The position numbers and the translations under genes are program-made. The notes under the pieces were generated by a model. It did no database searches and had not been told where the DNA came from. It saw only the letters and a list, made by a program, of their open reading frames with translations. This document shows, piece by piece, positions 31,353 to 40,290 of a stretch of 42,712 nucleotides of DNA. The DNA is from Prevotella sp. UBA4330 (GTDB taxonomy: Bacteria > Bacteroidota > Bacteroidia > Bacteroidales > Bacteroidaceae). The DNA is taken from NCBI GenBank assembly GCA_002394385.1, contig DGTS01000025.1:1-42712 (forward strand), read 5' to 3'. Within the stretch, counting starts at the first letter, position 1. Every line of letters begins with the position of its first letter.

Positions 31353-32750
31353 ATGAGAAACAAATTCAAACTGTCAGCATTGGCTATTGCCGCCATGATG
31401 TGCGTACCTGTTATGGGTCAGGTTACTATCAAAGGCATCGTGAACAACAACCGTTATGATGACGGCGACCAGTTAGAGAACAAGTCGAAATACGTAGGGT
31501 ACTTGCCTGCGTCGTTAGACCCCGCAGGTGTGGGCAAGGCTATCTTCGCATCGAAGAACGGCATGTACGAGATGGAGGTGAACACCACTAAGATAGAGCC
31601 CGTTCAGTATCCTAACATTCCTGTCAGCGAATACTACAGCGGCGGCACATTCACCGACCCCGAGAAGGCGCTGCTTGTTAATGGCTTCAACAACATGATG
31701 GGAAACTCGGGCGCACTGTATGCCAACGGCGAACTGTGGACGGTGTACTGCCGCGACTATCAGTCGTCAGAGCCCGAAGACATGTTCGTGGCACGTCATT
31801 GGGATGCCACGACAGGAAAGATGCTCAAGGAGTTCCCGCACTACAGCGAGGACAAGGTGCTGGAGTCGGCGGGCATGGCCTTCAATCCCATTGACAACCA
31901 GATATATGGTCTCTTCTATGTGACAAGAGCCGACCTACCAGAGGACATCACCAGCGACCCCGACTATTTCGTCGATGAGGATGACCAGTATGAGGGACGC
32001 AGCGGACAGGATGCAGGCTATGCCATAGGAAAACTGAACACCGAGACAATGGAGGTGACACTCATCACTAAAGGACTCTACTATTACAACTTCGTGACCT
32101 TCGCCATCAATTCCGAAGGACGCGCCTTCGCGCTGACCAGCGGCGGCACATCGGGAGTGACGGTCAGCGACGACGACGACCATCTTGTGGACATGTACGG
32201 CAATCTCACAGGAGCACAACTCATAGAGTTCAATCTCGAGACAGGCAACATGATAGGTCAGGAAGTGGAGCGTACCGATGCTTATGGCGAGACTTACACC
32301 AGTTACGAGCCGCTCGTGGGCGCCACAGGCTATGCGTCGCAGTACCGCCGTCAGGCAGCATGCTTCGCCAAGAGCAACCCCAACAAGATGTACTGGAACG
32401 GATACGTGAACAGCGGAAAGGGTATCGGCGCTGGCGGCTCATGGACCTCGCTGCCCGATAAGGAATGGCGCACCAATGGCAAGTATGACACCGCTCTCTA
32501 CGAGGTTGACATTACCACGGGCAAGGCAACGCGCCTGGCAAAGATACAAGACCGCTACGCCTTCTCGTGCCTTTGGGTGGAGGGCGACGACAACAGCGAC
32601 GGTCAGGACATCATAAACACTGGAATCCAGAATGTGAACAACGACCGACTGCCCCAGAGCGATGCCCGCTATAACATCGCAGGACAGCGTGTTGACGACT
32701 CATACAAAGGCATTGTAATACAAAACGGAAAGAAGAGAATCGTCAAGTAA
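31353..32750 (+). CDS. Secreted protein, beta-propeller-like, with C-terminal sorting motif
   Basis: A 465-residue protein with signal peptide MRNKFKLSALAIAAMMCVPVMG. The body has regularly spaced short strands such as GALYANGELWTVY, GMAFNPIDNQIYGLFY and VTFAINSEGRAFALT, each reading like one blade of a propeller. The tail ARYNIAGQRVDDSYKGIVIQ followed by GKKRIVK is a typical Prevotella C-terminal motif, probably for type IX secretion and surface attachment. No enzyme motif is recognised. It is monocistronic by context. The heptamer arrays near radC begin immediately after its stop codon. Confidence 0.7.
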   Translation: MRNKFKLSALAIAAMMCVPVMGQVTIKGIVNNNRYDDGDQLENKSKYVGYLPASLDPAGVGKAIFASKNGMYEMEVNTTKIEPVQYPNIPVSEYYSGGTFTDPEKALLVNGFNNMMGNSGALYANGELWTVYCRDYQSSEPEDMFVARHWDATTGKMLKEFPHYSEDKVLESAGMAFNPIDNQIYGLFYVTRADLPEDITSDPDYFVDEDDQYEGRSGQDAGYAIGKLNTETMEVTLITKGLYYYNFVTFAINSEGRAFALTSGGTSGVTVSDDDDHLVDMYGNLTGAQLIEFNLETGNMIGQEVERTDAYGETYTSYEPLVGATGYASQYRRQAACFAKSNPNKMYWNGYVNSGKGIGAGGSWTSLPDKEWRTNGKYDTALYEVDITTGKATRLAKIQDRYAFSCLWVEGDDNSDGQDIINTGIQNVNNDRLPQSDARYNIAGQRVDDSYKGIVIQNGKKRIVK

Positions 32751-32751
32751 T

Positions 32752-32916
32752 ACTCTTCAGTTTAGAACTGAGAGTTTAGAGTTATGATTACTATCCTGCT
32801 CGGTATTTTAACGACAGGTCATGACTCTAAACTCTCATCTCTAAACTAAACTAACAGAATGGAAGTGAACAAAGATAATCATAACTCTAAACTCTCATCT
32901 CTAAACTCTAAACTAA
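32752..32916. repeat. Heptamer arrays spanning the radC start (one inverted, two direct)
   Basis: The left array (about 32752-32790, GAGTTTA-type units) is inverted relative to two right arrays at about 32824-32851 and 32884-32916. Both right arrays begin with units ACTCTAA, ACTCTCA, TCTCTAA. The radC ATG (32859) lies between the two right arrays and the second is translated. Confidence 0.85.
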
Positions 32917-33590
32917 GTATTACTCAGTGGGCAGAGGAAGACCGACCGCGCGAGAAACTGGCAGCGATGGGGGCAGAGGCACTGACGAATGCCGAACTGC
33001 TCGCCATTCTCATAGGTTCGGGAAACACCGAGGAGAGTGCCGTTGACCTCATGAAGAAGATACTCGGCAAGTGCGGCAACAGCCTGAACACGCTGGGGAA
33101 GATGAGCGTCAGAGAACTCATGGACTTCAAAGGCATAGGCGAGGCGAAGGCAATATCAATCCTCGCCGCCTGCGAACTGGGCAAGCGAAGGCAGAGCGAG
33201 GAGGTGGCGCAACGCAAAGACCTCGGCTCGGCACTCGCCATTTATCAGTTCATGCGCCCGAAGATGCAGGACCTTGACGTCGAAGAGGCATGGGTGGTGC
33301 TGCTCAATCAGAACTACAAACTGATAAAGGCAGAGAAACTATCCCACGGAGGCATCACCGAGACGGCTGTTGACGTGAGACTGCTGGTGAAGAGCGCACT
33401 GCTCAACAACGCCACAATAGTGGCTCTTGTGCACAACCATCCAAGCAACAACACACGACCGAGCAGGGACGACGACCGACTTACGGAACGCGTAAAGAAG
33501 GCATGCGAGGTGATGAGGCTCTATCTGCTCGACCATGTCATCGTGACCGATGGCGCATATTATAGTTACCGCGAGCAGGGAAAACTATAA
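32859..33590 (+). CDS. radC: RadC-family JAB-domain protein with array-encoded N-terminus
   Basis: A 243-residue protein. The family body begins ITQWAEEDRPREKL at residue about 21, followed by a helix-hairpin-helix-like region and a C-terminal JAB/MPN domain with the metal motif VHNHPSNNTRPSRDD near residue 190. RadC is often called a DNA repair protein, but its real function is unsettled. Residues about 9-20 (NSKLSSLNSKLS) are encoded by heptamers. The next Met is too far downstream for a normal RadC, so the start must lie in or before the array; the ATG at 32859 is the best choice. Confidence 0.9.
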   Translation: MEVNKDNHNSKLSSLNSKLSITQWAEEDRPREKLAAMGAEALTNAELLAILIGSGNTEESAVDLMKKILGKCGNSLNTLGKMSVRELMDFKGIGEAKAISILAACELGKRRQSEEVAQRKDLGSALAIYQFMRPKMQDLDVEEAWVVLLNQNYKLIKAEKLSHGGITETAVDVRLLVKSALLNNATIVALVHNHPSNNTRPSRDDDRLTERVKKACEVMRLYLLDHVIVTDGAYYSYREQGKL

Positions 33591-33607
33591 CACATTATTT
33601 AAGGGAA

Positions 33608-33726
33608 CGATATACTATTAGACCCCACAAATGATGTTGTGTTCAGAACGATTCCGTACGTGATGTTTCCCCGCCCCTGTAGGGGCGGGGAGTCATTAGT
33701 CACGGGGGCAAATAATATATAATTAC
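33608..33726. repeat. G-rich palindromic intergenic repeat, copy 4 (complete, with both ends)
   Basis: The left end ATATACTATTAGACCCC and the right end GGGGGCAAATAATATAT are approximate inverse repeats. The centre has a perfect CCCCGCCCC / GGGGCGGGG hairpin (33669-33690), then AGTCATTAGTCAC. It shares its right half with copies 2 and 3. Confidence 0.7.
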
Positions 33727-33737
33727 ATTGTATATAA

Positions 33738-34421
33738 ATGCTAGGAACTATTGTCAATACCATCTGCATCGTGATAGGAAGCACGGCAGGCAGCATCATG
33801 CGGCGGCGCATAGACCAGACCATACAGACAGCGCTGTTCAATGCCATGGGCATCGTGACGCTTGCTCTGGGTGCCAACATGGCAGTGCAGAACCTGCCAA
33901 AGAGTGAGTATCCTGTTCTCTTCATCGTGAGCATAGCGCTCGGTTCGGTAATCGGTTTCAAACTCGACATCGCTGGGAAAATAGAACGTTATGCCGCACG
34001 CCATAACGCATCGCGACTCGCTGAGGGACTGACCACCTCGTGCCTGCTCTACTGCATCGGCACACTGAGCATCGTGGGACCCGTCTTGAGCGCAGTTTAC
34101 GGCAACAACACCTACCTTTACACCAACGCCACTCTCGACCTCGTGAGTTCGGCTGTGTTTGCAGCCACCTACGGGTGGGGCATCATGCTCGGTGCCCTTG
34201 TGCTCTTCTGCTGGCAAGGGTCCATATATGCCGTTGCATATTTTCTCAACAGCAGCGACTTCATCCCCGAGACACTGATGGCAGAACTGTCCATCGTGGG
34301 CGGCATGTTGCTCATCTCTTCGGGTCTTGCTATACTAAACATCAAGGACTGCAAGACCATAAACATGCTGCCGTCGCTCCTTTTTCCCGTACTCTTTTTT
34401 ATCATCAAGTCGTTCTTCTGA
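33738..34421 (+). CDS. DUF554 family membrane protein
   Basis: A 227-residue protein of the DUF554 (YdfK-like) family. The start MLGTIVNTICIVIGSTAGSI is the family signature, followed by GIVTLALGANMAVQ and GSVIGFKLDI. Six to seven hydrophobic segments are visible, so it is an inner-membrane protein, probably a transporter or channel; the substrate is unknown. It stands alone and is convergent with the GH3 gene, with a hairpin repeat between them that may terminate both. Bases 33591-33737 hold a G-rich palindromic repeat. Confidence 0.85.
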   Translation: MLGTIVNTICIVIGSTAGSIMRRRIDQTIQTALFNAMGIVTLALGANMAVQNLPKSEYPVLFIVSIALGSVIGFKLDIAGKIERYAARHNASRLAEGLTTSCLLYCIGTLSIVGPVLSAVYGNNTYLYTNATLDLVSSAVFAATYGWGIMLGALVLFCWQGSIYAVAYFLNSSDFIPETLMAELSIVGGMLLISSGLAILNIKDCKTINMLPSLLFPVLFFIIKSFF

Positions 34422-34523
34422 CCGTCTTCTGCCAGAAGTTCCTATAGGAGGTGACGTGTCCTCACGTCACAAAAAACGCGTAAAGTGACGCGAGAAACGT
34501 CACTTCCTAATTTGACACTGCAA

Positions 34524-34592
34524 AGTAAAATAAACTATTTTGGTGGGTAAAATAGCCTATTCTACTTACCAAAATAGCCTATTTTACCCACC
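34524..34592. terminator. 22-bp repeats and inverted hairpin between convergent genes
   Basis: Two direct 22-bp units (34524 and 34546) of the GTAAAATA..CTATT family are followed by an inverted unit (34568-34592). GGTGGGTAAAATAG and CTATTTTACCCACC form a strong stem. Lying between DUF554 and GH3, it may act as a bidirectional terminator. Same family as 161-225. Confidence 0.65.
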
Positions 34593-34612
34593 AAGACAAT
34601 TCTAAGTGGCTA

Positions 34613-37228
34613 TTATTTCACTACGAAGTCGAATGACTTCAGGTCGCTGTCGAGCGACGAAGTGCCGTAGAGCAGACGGTAACGGCCTGGACGTACAGAG
34701 AGTTCGTCAATGTTCTCGTCGTAGTACTCGAATGCCTCGCCGTCGAGTTTGATGGTTGCGGTCTTTGTCTCCCCTGGCTTGAGCGACAGTTTCTGGAAGC
34801 CCTTCAGGGCCTTGATTGGCGCTCCTGGGTCGTCGAGAGCCTTTACGTAAACCTGCACTGTCTCTGTTCCCTCGCGCTTGCCGGTGTTGGTCACTGGCAC
34901 GCTAACGGTCACCGAGCCGTTCTTCTTCATCGACTTCTTCGACAGTTTGCCCTTACCCATGCTGAACGTGGTGTAACTCAGTCCGTAGCCGAAGGCATAC
35001 TGAGGCTGGCCTGTGAAGTAGCGGTAGGTGCGGTTCTTCATAGAGTAGTCCATGAAGTCGGGCAGGTCGGCGGTAGAGCGATAGAACGTTACGGGCAGTT
35101 TTCCGCCAGGGTTATAGTCGCCGAGGAGCACCTCTGCCAGTGCCTTTGCACCTCCCTGACCGGGATACCATGCCTGCAGCAGTGCGTCATACTGTCCTTC
35201 CACACTGCCGAAGGCTATTGCCGAGCCGCTGCAGTTGACGAAGATGACGGGCTTGCCTGTCTGGTGCATTGCTCTGAGGAGCATCTGCTGCACCTTGGGC
35301 AGTTCGATGTCGGCCTTGTCGCCGCCTTCGCCCTCCATGCGTGCAGATATTCCGCCGATTATGATGATTGCGTCTGCCTTGCTGCACTCGCCTGCGAGGT
35401 CGGTGAAGTCGGCCAGTCGTCGCTCGCAGATGTCGCCATTGAGCATTGCGAACTGTCCGTTGCCGCGACGGTATTCAATCTCCACGTCGTATGTCTTGCC
35501 CTGCTCAACGGGGAATCCCTTGTATTCCACCCTGCGTCCGAAGCCGAAGCCACGGCGCGGTCCGCTCTTCGACTCTTCAATCACCTCTCCATTGACGCGC
35601 AGAATGTAGCCGTTGTCGGTGGTGAGAGTGTATTTCATTTCGCCTGTGAATGTGGCTTTATATTGTCCGCTTACGCGTACTGAGAGCGAGTCGTTGTTGA
35701 TGCCCTCGGCAAATCCCCATGCACCGAAGGTTGAGAAGTTCAGAGTGGTGTAGTAGTCGGTGCGTGCCGGCTCGCCACGCAGTTCCTTGTTGTTCCACAT
35801 CTCCACCTTCACGCCGCGGCCGTCGTTGAAGTCCTGCAAGTGGTGAACGGTGTTATACTCGTCGTTCAGTTCGCAGGCTTTATTGTATATGATATTGATG
35901 CCGGGCAGCGCTGCCTTGATGCCGTCGAGCAGCGAGTGCTGGTGAGCCTCGGTGGGCGTTCCACCGTAGTTGCCGTTCAGCAGTTCCACGTCAGCGGCAT
36001 TGGGCCCCACCACTGCCAGTGTCTTGATGTCTTTCGAGAGAGGCAGCACTCCGTTGTTGTGCAGCAGCACCATTGACTCGCGCGCTGCCTGTGTTGCCAG
36101 TGCGTCGTTTGCCTCGCTGCTGATGACGTTCTCGCCGAGTTTAGCCCAAGGCAGCATTTCGGCGGGGTCGAACATTCCCAGTTCGAAACGTCCCATCAGT
36201 GTCTTGCGCAGGTGACCATCGAGGTCTTCCTCCTTGATGAGTCCGCGTTTCAGTCCGTCGGTGAGACACATGAACACCTTGCCGCACTCAAGGTCGGTGC
36301 CGTTGAGCACTGCATCGACGCTTGCCGACAGTGGGTCGCTGTGTGTCTCGTGCTGGCCTTTGTTGTAGAAGTTGTTTATGGCGTCGCAGTCGGTAACCAC
36401 CAGTCCGTCATATCCCCACTTGTTGCGCAGGATGTCGATGAGCAGGCGGTCGCTGGTGCAGCACGGACGTCCCTCGAAACGCTGGTAAGCACACATCACC
36501 TCGCGTACGTTGCCTTTCTTCACCAGAGCCTTGAATGCAGGCAGGTATGTTTCCCAGAGGTCGCGGTTAGTGGGGTCAACGTTCATCGAGTGGCGCAGTG
36601 GCTCGGGACCGCTGTGCACGGCATAGTGCTTTGCACAGGCATGGGTCTTGAAGTAAAGCCCACCCCCGTCCCCTCCCGAAGGGAGTGGTGACTGCATTCC
36701 CAACACAGTCTGAACGCCGAGCACGGCATTCATATAGGGGTCTTCGCCGCATGTCTCCTGTCCGCGTCCCCATCGCGGGTCGCGGAAGATGTTGACGTTG
36801 GGGCACCAGAAGGTAAGTTCAGGATTGCCAGGATAGTATATCTCGCCCATTCCCACGTGCTTCACACTGTGGTCAGAGCGGTTCCAGTTGGCGCGAGCCT
36901 CGTCGCTAACGGCGGAGAACACATCGTAAACCAGTTGTTCGCTGAACGCAGCCGCCATGCCTATAGGCTGCGGGAACACGGTGTAGCCGCCCTGCCGCAC
37001 ACCGTGGCATGCCTCGCTCCACCAGTTGTACGAGGGTATTCCGAGCCTCTCTATGGAGATGCTCTTGTTCATCATCAGTCCCACTTTCTCCTCGGGAGTG
37101 AGCATCGAGAGAAGATTCTCTACTCGCTCTGCCCTCGACAGTCGGGTGTCCTGCCAGGGATACTTCACTTGTGCCTTGGCACTTGTCAGCAACATCGCTG
37201 CCGCTGCGATAACTAAAAGTCTTTTCAT
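34613..37228 (-). CDS. Glycoside hydrolase family 3 (beta-xylosidase/beta-glucosidase type)
   Basis: An 871-residue secreted GH3 enzyme with signal peptide MKRLLVIAAAAMLLTSAKA. The N-terminal barrel has NWWSEACHGVR and RWGRGQETCGEDP. The nucleophile is most likely Asp280 in VVTDCDAI. A PA14 domain (about residues 485-610) is inserted in the second domain, and a fibronectin-III-like domain ends the protein (about 780-871). GH3 enzymes with these features mostly act on xylo- or gluco-oligosaccharides. Residues SPLPSGGDGGG before LYFKTHACAKHY are an in-frame insertion from a palindromic repeat. It lies 21 bp downstream of the GH31 gene and is probably periplasmic. Confidence 0.9.
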   Translation of the reverse strand: MKRLLVIAAAAMLLTSAKAQVKYPWQDTRLSRAERVENLLSMLTPEEKVGLMMNKSISIERLGIPSYNWWSEACHGVRQGGYTVFPQPIGMAAAFSEQLVYDVFSAVSDEARANWNRSDHSVKHVGMGEIYYPGNPELTFWCPNVNIFRDPRWGRGQETCGEDPYMNAVLGVQTVLGMQSPLPSGGDGGGLYFKTHACAKHYAVHSGPEPLRHSMNVDPTNRDLWETYLPAFKALVKKGNVREVMCAYQRFEGRPCCTSDRLLIDILRNKWGYDGLVVTDCDAINNFYNKGQHETHSDPLSASVDAVLNGTDLECGKVFMCLTDGLKRGLIKEEDLDGHLRKTLMGRFELGMFDPAEMLPWAKLGENVISSEANDALATQAARESMVLLHNNGVLPLSKDIKTLAVVGPNAADVELLNGNYGGTPTEAHQHSLLDGIKAALPGINIIYNKACELNDEYNTVHHLQDFNDGRGVKVEMWNNKELRGEPARTDYYTTLNFSTFGAWGFAEGINNDSLSVRVSGQYKATFTGEMKYTLTTDNGYILRVNGEVIEESKSGPRRGFGFGRRVEYKGFPVEQGKTYDVEIEYRRGNGQFAMLNGDICERRLADFTDLAGECSKADAIIIIGGISARMEGEGGDKADIELPKVQQMLLRAMHQTGKPVIFVNCSGSAIAFGSVEGQYDALLQAWYPGQGGAKALAEVLLGDYNPGGKLPVTFYRSTADLPDFMDYSMKNRTYRYFTGQPQYAFGYGLSYTTFSMGKGKLSKKSMKKNGSVTVSVPVTNTGKREGTETVQVYVKALDDPGAPIKALKGFQKLSLKPGETKTATIKLDGEAFEYYDENIDELSVRPGRYRLLYGTSSLDSDLKSFDFVVK
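36659..36691. repeat. Palindromic repeat inserted in frame in the GH3 gene
   Basis: GCCCACCCCCGTCCCCTCCC, then GAAGGGAGTGG, of the same family as the intergenic copies (compare the start of 8922-8990). Translated in the GH3 frame it gives a Gly/Ser/Pro loop. Confidence 0.65.
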
Positions 37229-37249
37229 GGTTATGTTACTATGTGATTG

Positions 37250-39670
37250 TTATAGTTTAATGTCCTGTTGTGTTCCGTCGTAACTCACCTCACGGCTGCT
37301 GCCGTCGGGCAGAACGACGGTGAAACGGCGGCTTGTTAACATGCCGGGGAATGAGCCATTGCGCTTCCCGATGGTGAGCGTGCGGCTCTTGTCGTTCCAT
37401 GTGAACGGGATGGTGGCATATACGCCTTTCTCGTAATCATATCCGTTGCCCTCGTCTTCGTACAGCGTGAACGTGCCGTCGGCTCCAGGATAGACGCGAA
37501 TCTCAAGATTCTCCCATGACTTCTGTCCCACGTATTCCATCTCTGGACCCAGCGGCAGTATGCTGCCAGCCCTTACGAACATCGGTGTGCGGTCGATGGC
37601 TGTGGTGAGTGTCACGTCTTGTCCGCCGTTGTATGCCTTGCCAGTCCAGAAGTCGTACCAGCGTGTGCCGCGTGGCAGATACTTCGTGGCGGTCTGGGTC
37701 TCATTCCAGTTAATCGTCTTTAGAGAATTGTCTGTTGCTGTCTCCTTCTTGTCCCATCCAGACATGGCATCCTCTTTGATGATGCGCTCCTCGGTGTATT
37801 GCGGATTCAGTATCGGCGCGGCGAGGATGCTGCGTCCGAACATGAACTCGTCTGCCATGTCCCACACTCGCTTGTCGTGTGCGAAGTCGCTGATGAGCGG
37901 CCGCAGGTAACTGTCGTTTGCCGATGTCACTTGCCATGCTGTACTATATAAATAAGGAATAAGTCGGTAGCGCAGGCGAATGGTCTTCTCTATGGCATCG
38001 TATATTGGCTCGCCCTTTTGCCCGAACTGCCATATCTCGCGCGGAGCATCGGCACCGTGACTGCGGAACACCGGGCAAAACAGTCCGTACTGCATCCAGC
38101 GGACGTAGAGTTCCTGGAACTGTGGGTTCTGCGGTGCTGAGCCGGCGCCGCGCGTGTTGTATGCCGAGCAGAAGAAACCGCCGATGTCGGTGTTGAAGTT
38201 AGGATTGCCGGTGAGCGAGAAGTTGAGTCCTGCAGGCACCTGCTTGCGCAGCATGTCCCATGACGACGACACGTCGCCGCTCCACATGTTGGAGCCATAG
38301 TGCTGTTGTCCTGCGAACGACGAGCGAGTCATTATGAAGACGCGCTTTTGCTTGGCTGAAGGGTTGGAGGCTTCTCCTCTCTGCTTCTGATAGACACCGC
38401 GAACGGTTTCCAAAGGGAAAGCGTTGCGCAGCGAGCGCCATGTGCCGCTGGTGCCTGCCTTATGGTCATAGTCTTTGTCGGTGGGATTGAAGCAGTCGGG
38501 GTCGGTAGAGTCCATCCACCAAGCGTCGATGTCGTAGTCGTAAAGAGTCTTCAGGTTCTGCCAGTAGATGTCGCGAGCCTCGGCGCTGAAAGCGTCATAG
38601 ACGCGCACTCCCGATGGATATTCCATGCGCGGGGGCCATGATGTGAGTCCGCTCTGCGGCCATGTCTGGAAGGTGAAGAGCAAGTCTTTCTCTGCCAACT
38701 GGCGGTATGCCTTTGTCATCGGACCGAAACTTGCCCAGATGCTTATCATGAGATGAGCGTTCATGTCGTGCGCCCTCTTCACCATCTGCGCTCCCTGCGC
38801 AAAGTCTTCGGCGAGAAAGTCCATGGCGTTCCACAGATAGTTGGAGCCCCAGTATTGCCAGTCCTGTATTATTCCGTCAAGAGGCACGTGCAGGTCGCGG
38901 TACTTGCTGACCACCGACAGCAGTTCGTCGCTGGTCTTATAACGCTCCTTCGACTGCCAATAGCCGAAGGTCCACAGCGGGAACATGGGCACGTCGCCCG
39001 TGAGATGGCGCATCTGTGCTATCACGCCGTCGGCAGAGCCGCCCAGCATGAAGTAATAGTCAATGCGGTCGCCCACCTGCGAGCATAGCGTCATGCCGTT
39101 GGCATCGTCGTCGAACTGCGTCGGAGAGTAGTTGTCCCAGTATAATCCCCAGCCGTTAACCGACTGGATGACGTTCTGGAAGTCCTCCAGATTCGACTGC
39201 TCCATCAGTTTATGCGCGCCGCGTCGGTTCATCTTGCCGTCCTGGAAAGTGCCCAGTCCGTATATTGCCTCGCCCTTCTGCAGCGTGAAAGTCTGCCCAA
39301 CGGCGTACTCACCGGCATTGCCGCCCGTGGTGAGTCGCTCCATGGTGCAGTTCTTCTCCTTCAGCAGCACGCGCCCCTTGCCGTCGGCGAAGGTCAGCGC
39401 GCCCGACTTCGAGTCGAGTCTCACCTCCAGTTGTCCGCTTGTCACGCTCTTTCCCTTCTCTGTGATGCTTACGTTTTCAGGCTTCGCAAGCACCACCAAA
39501 CTCGGCTGTCGCGACTCGTTGCCCGCAGGTGTTTTCACTATTCTCACGATTTTTGGCGTGAAGAATTCCACCTTCACGTCCATCTTCCCTGTGTTCCAGT
39601 TAACGATGTTCTGGGCATGCAACGAAGATAACATGCCCAATGCGGCTATGGCCAAAAGGATTCTTTTCAT
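37250..39670 (-). CDS. Glycoside hydrolase family 31 (alpha-xylosidase/alpha-glucosidase type)
   Basis: An 806-residue secreted enzyme with signal peptide MKRILLAIAALGMLSSLHA. An N-terminal beta domain is followed by the catalytic barrel: PLDGIIQDWQYWG near residue 264, nucleophile Asp387 in AWWMDSTDPD, and the acid/base region MWSGDVSSSWDML near 467. A DUF5110-like C-terminal beta domain follows. The substrate is not certain; the WMDSTDPD form and pairing with a GH3 xylosidase suggest alpha-xylosides or alpha-glucosides from plant glycans such as xyloglucan. No SusC/SusD pair is in the window, so it is not a complete PUL here. A -7 box (TATCTTTG, minus strand, 39702-39709) lies upstream. Confidence 0.9.
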   Translation of the reverse strand: MKRILLAIAALGMLSSLHAQNIVNWNTGKMDVKVEFFTPKIVRIVKTPAGNESRQPSLVVLAKPENVSITEKGKSVTSGQLEVRLDSKSGALTFADGKGRVLLKEKNCTMERLTTGGNAGEYAVGQTFTLQKGEAIYGLGTFQDGKMNRRGAHKLMEQSNLEDFQNVIQSVNGWGLYWDNYSPTQFDDDANGMTLCSQVGDRIDYYFMLGGSADGVIAQMRHLTGDVPMFPLWTFGYWQSKERYKTSDELLSVVSKYRDLHVPLDGIIQDWQYWGSNYLWNAMDFLAEDFAQGAQMVKRAHDMNAHLMISIWASFGPMTKAYRQLAEKDLLFTFQTWPQSGLTSWPPRMEYPSGVRVYDAFSAEARDIYWQNLKTLYDYDIDAWWMDSTDPDCFNPTDKDYDHKAGTSGTWRSLRNAFPLETVRGVYQKQRGEASNPSAKQKRVFIMTRSSFAGQQHYGSNMWSGDVSSSWDMLRKQVPAGLNFSLTGNPNFNTDIGGFFCSAYNTRGAGSAPQNPQFQELYVRWMQYGLFCPVFRSHGADAPREIWQFGQKGEPIYDAIEKTIRLRYRLIPYLYSTAWQVTSANDSYLRPLISDFAHDKRVWDMADEFMFGRSILAAPILNPQYTEERIIKEDAMSGWDKKETATDNSLKTINWNETQTATKYLPRGTRWYDFWTGKAYNGGQDVTLTTAIDRTPMFVRAGSILPLGPEMEYVGQKSWENLEIRVYPGADGTFTLYEDEGNGYDYEKGVYATIPFTWNDKSRTLTIGKRNGSFPGMLTSRRFTVVLPDGSSREVSYDGTQQDIKL

Positions 39671-39744
39671 AAAAGTTAGTATTATGATTGCTAAGACTTT
39701 GCAAAGATAATCATAATACCTGAAAAAAGAGTGTCTTTTGCCAA

Positions 39745-40290
39745 TTATTTTGCCATCTTTAGGAAATAGTCGTGTATGCGGATGTCGGCAGTCAGTTCTG
39801 GATGGAAGGCTGTGACGAGTTGGTTGTCCTGCCGGGCAGCCACGATGCGACCGTCAACGACAGCCAGTTCGCGTGCTCTTCCATAGACACTGCTGATGAA
39901 AGGAGCGCGGATGAATGTCATCGGTAAGTCCTTTCCTACTTCTGCAACATCGTGAACGGCGGTGAAACTGCCCAGTTGTCTGCCGTAAGCATTGCGCTGC
40001 GCTTCGATGTCCATTGTGCCGAGGTGCGACTTTGATAGCATTATCAGTCCTGCGCAGGTGCCGAAAACGGGAAGCCCGTTGACGATGTCGTTTCTCACGA
40101 TGTCTGCCAAGCCCAGTTCGCGCAGCAGTTTCATCTGGGTTGTCGATTCGCCTCCCGGAATGATGAGACCGTCTTTCGGCTTCTGCCAGTCTGCCAGTTT
40201 TCTCACCTCGAACGTCTCTGCCCCCAGTCGGCGCAGCATCGACTCGTGCTCTGCAAAAGCGCCCTGCAGCGCCAGTATCGCTATTCTCAT
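39745..40290 (-). CDS. pdxT: Pyridoxal 5'-phosphate synthase glutaminase subunit
   Basis: A 181-residue class I glutamine amidotransferase. It supplies ammonia to PdxS for de novo PLP synthesis in the cytoplasm. It starts MRIAILALQGAFAEH, with IIPGGESTT near 46, the catalytic Cys in FGTCAGLIML near 78, and the His-x-Glu pair in AFHPELT near 166. It overlaps the end of pdxS by 4 bp (ATGA), so the pair is translationally coupled and made in equal amounts. Slightly shorter than usual. Confidence 0.95.
   Translation of the reverse strand: MRIAILALQGAFAEHESMLRRLGAETFEVRKLADWQKPKDGLIIPGGESTTQMKLLRELGLADIVRNDIVNGLPVFGTCAGLIMLSKSHLGTMDIEAQRNAYGRQLGSFTAVHDVAEVGKDLPMTFIRAPFISSVYGRARELAVVDGRIVAARQDNQLVTAFHPELTADIRIHDYFLKMAK

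Noticed and set aside
34613..39670. Complete polysaccharide utilisation locus
   Set aside because: Only GH3 and GH31 are present; no SusC/SusD pair or local sensor is found.
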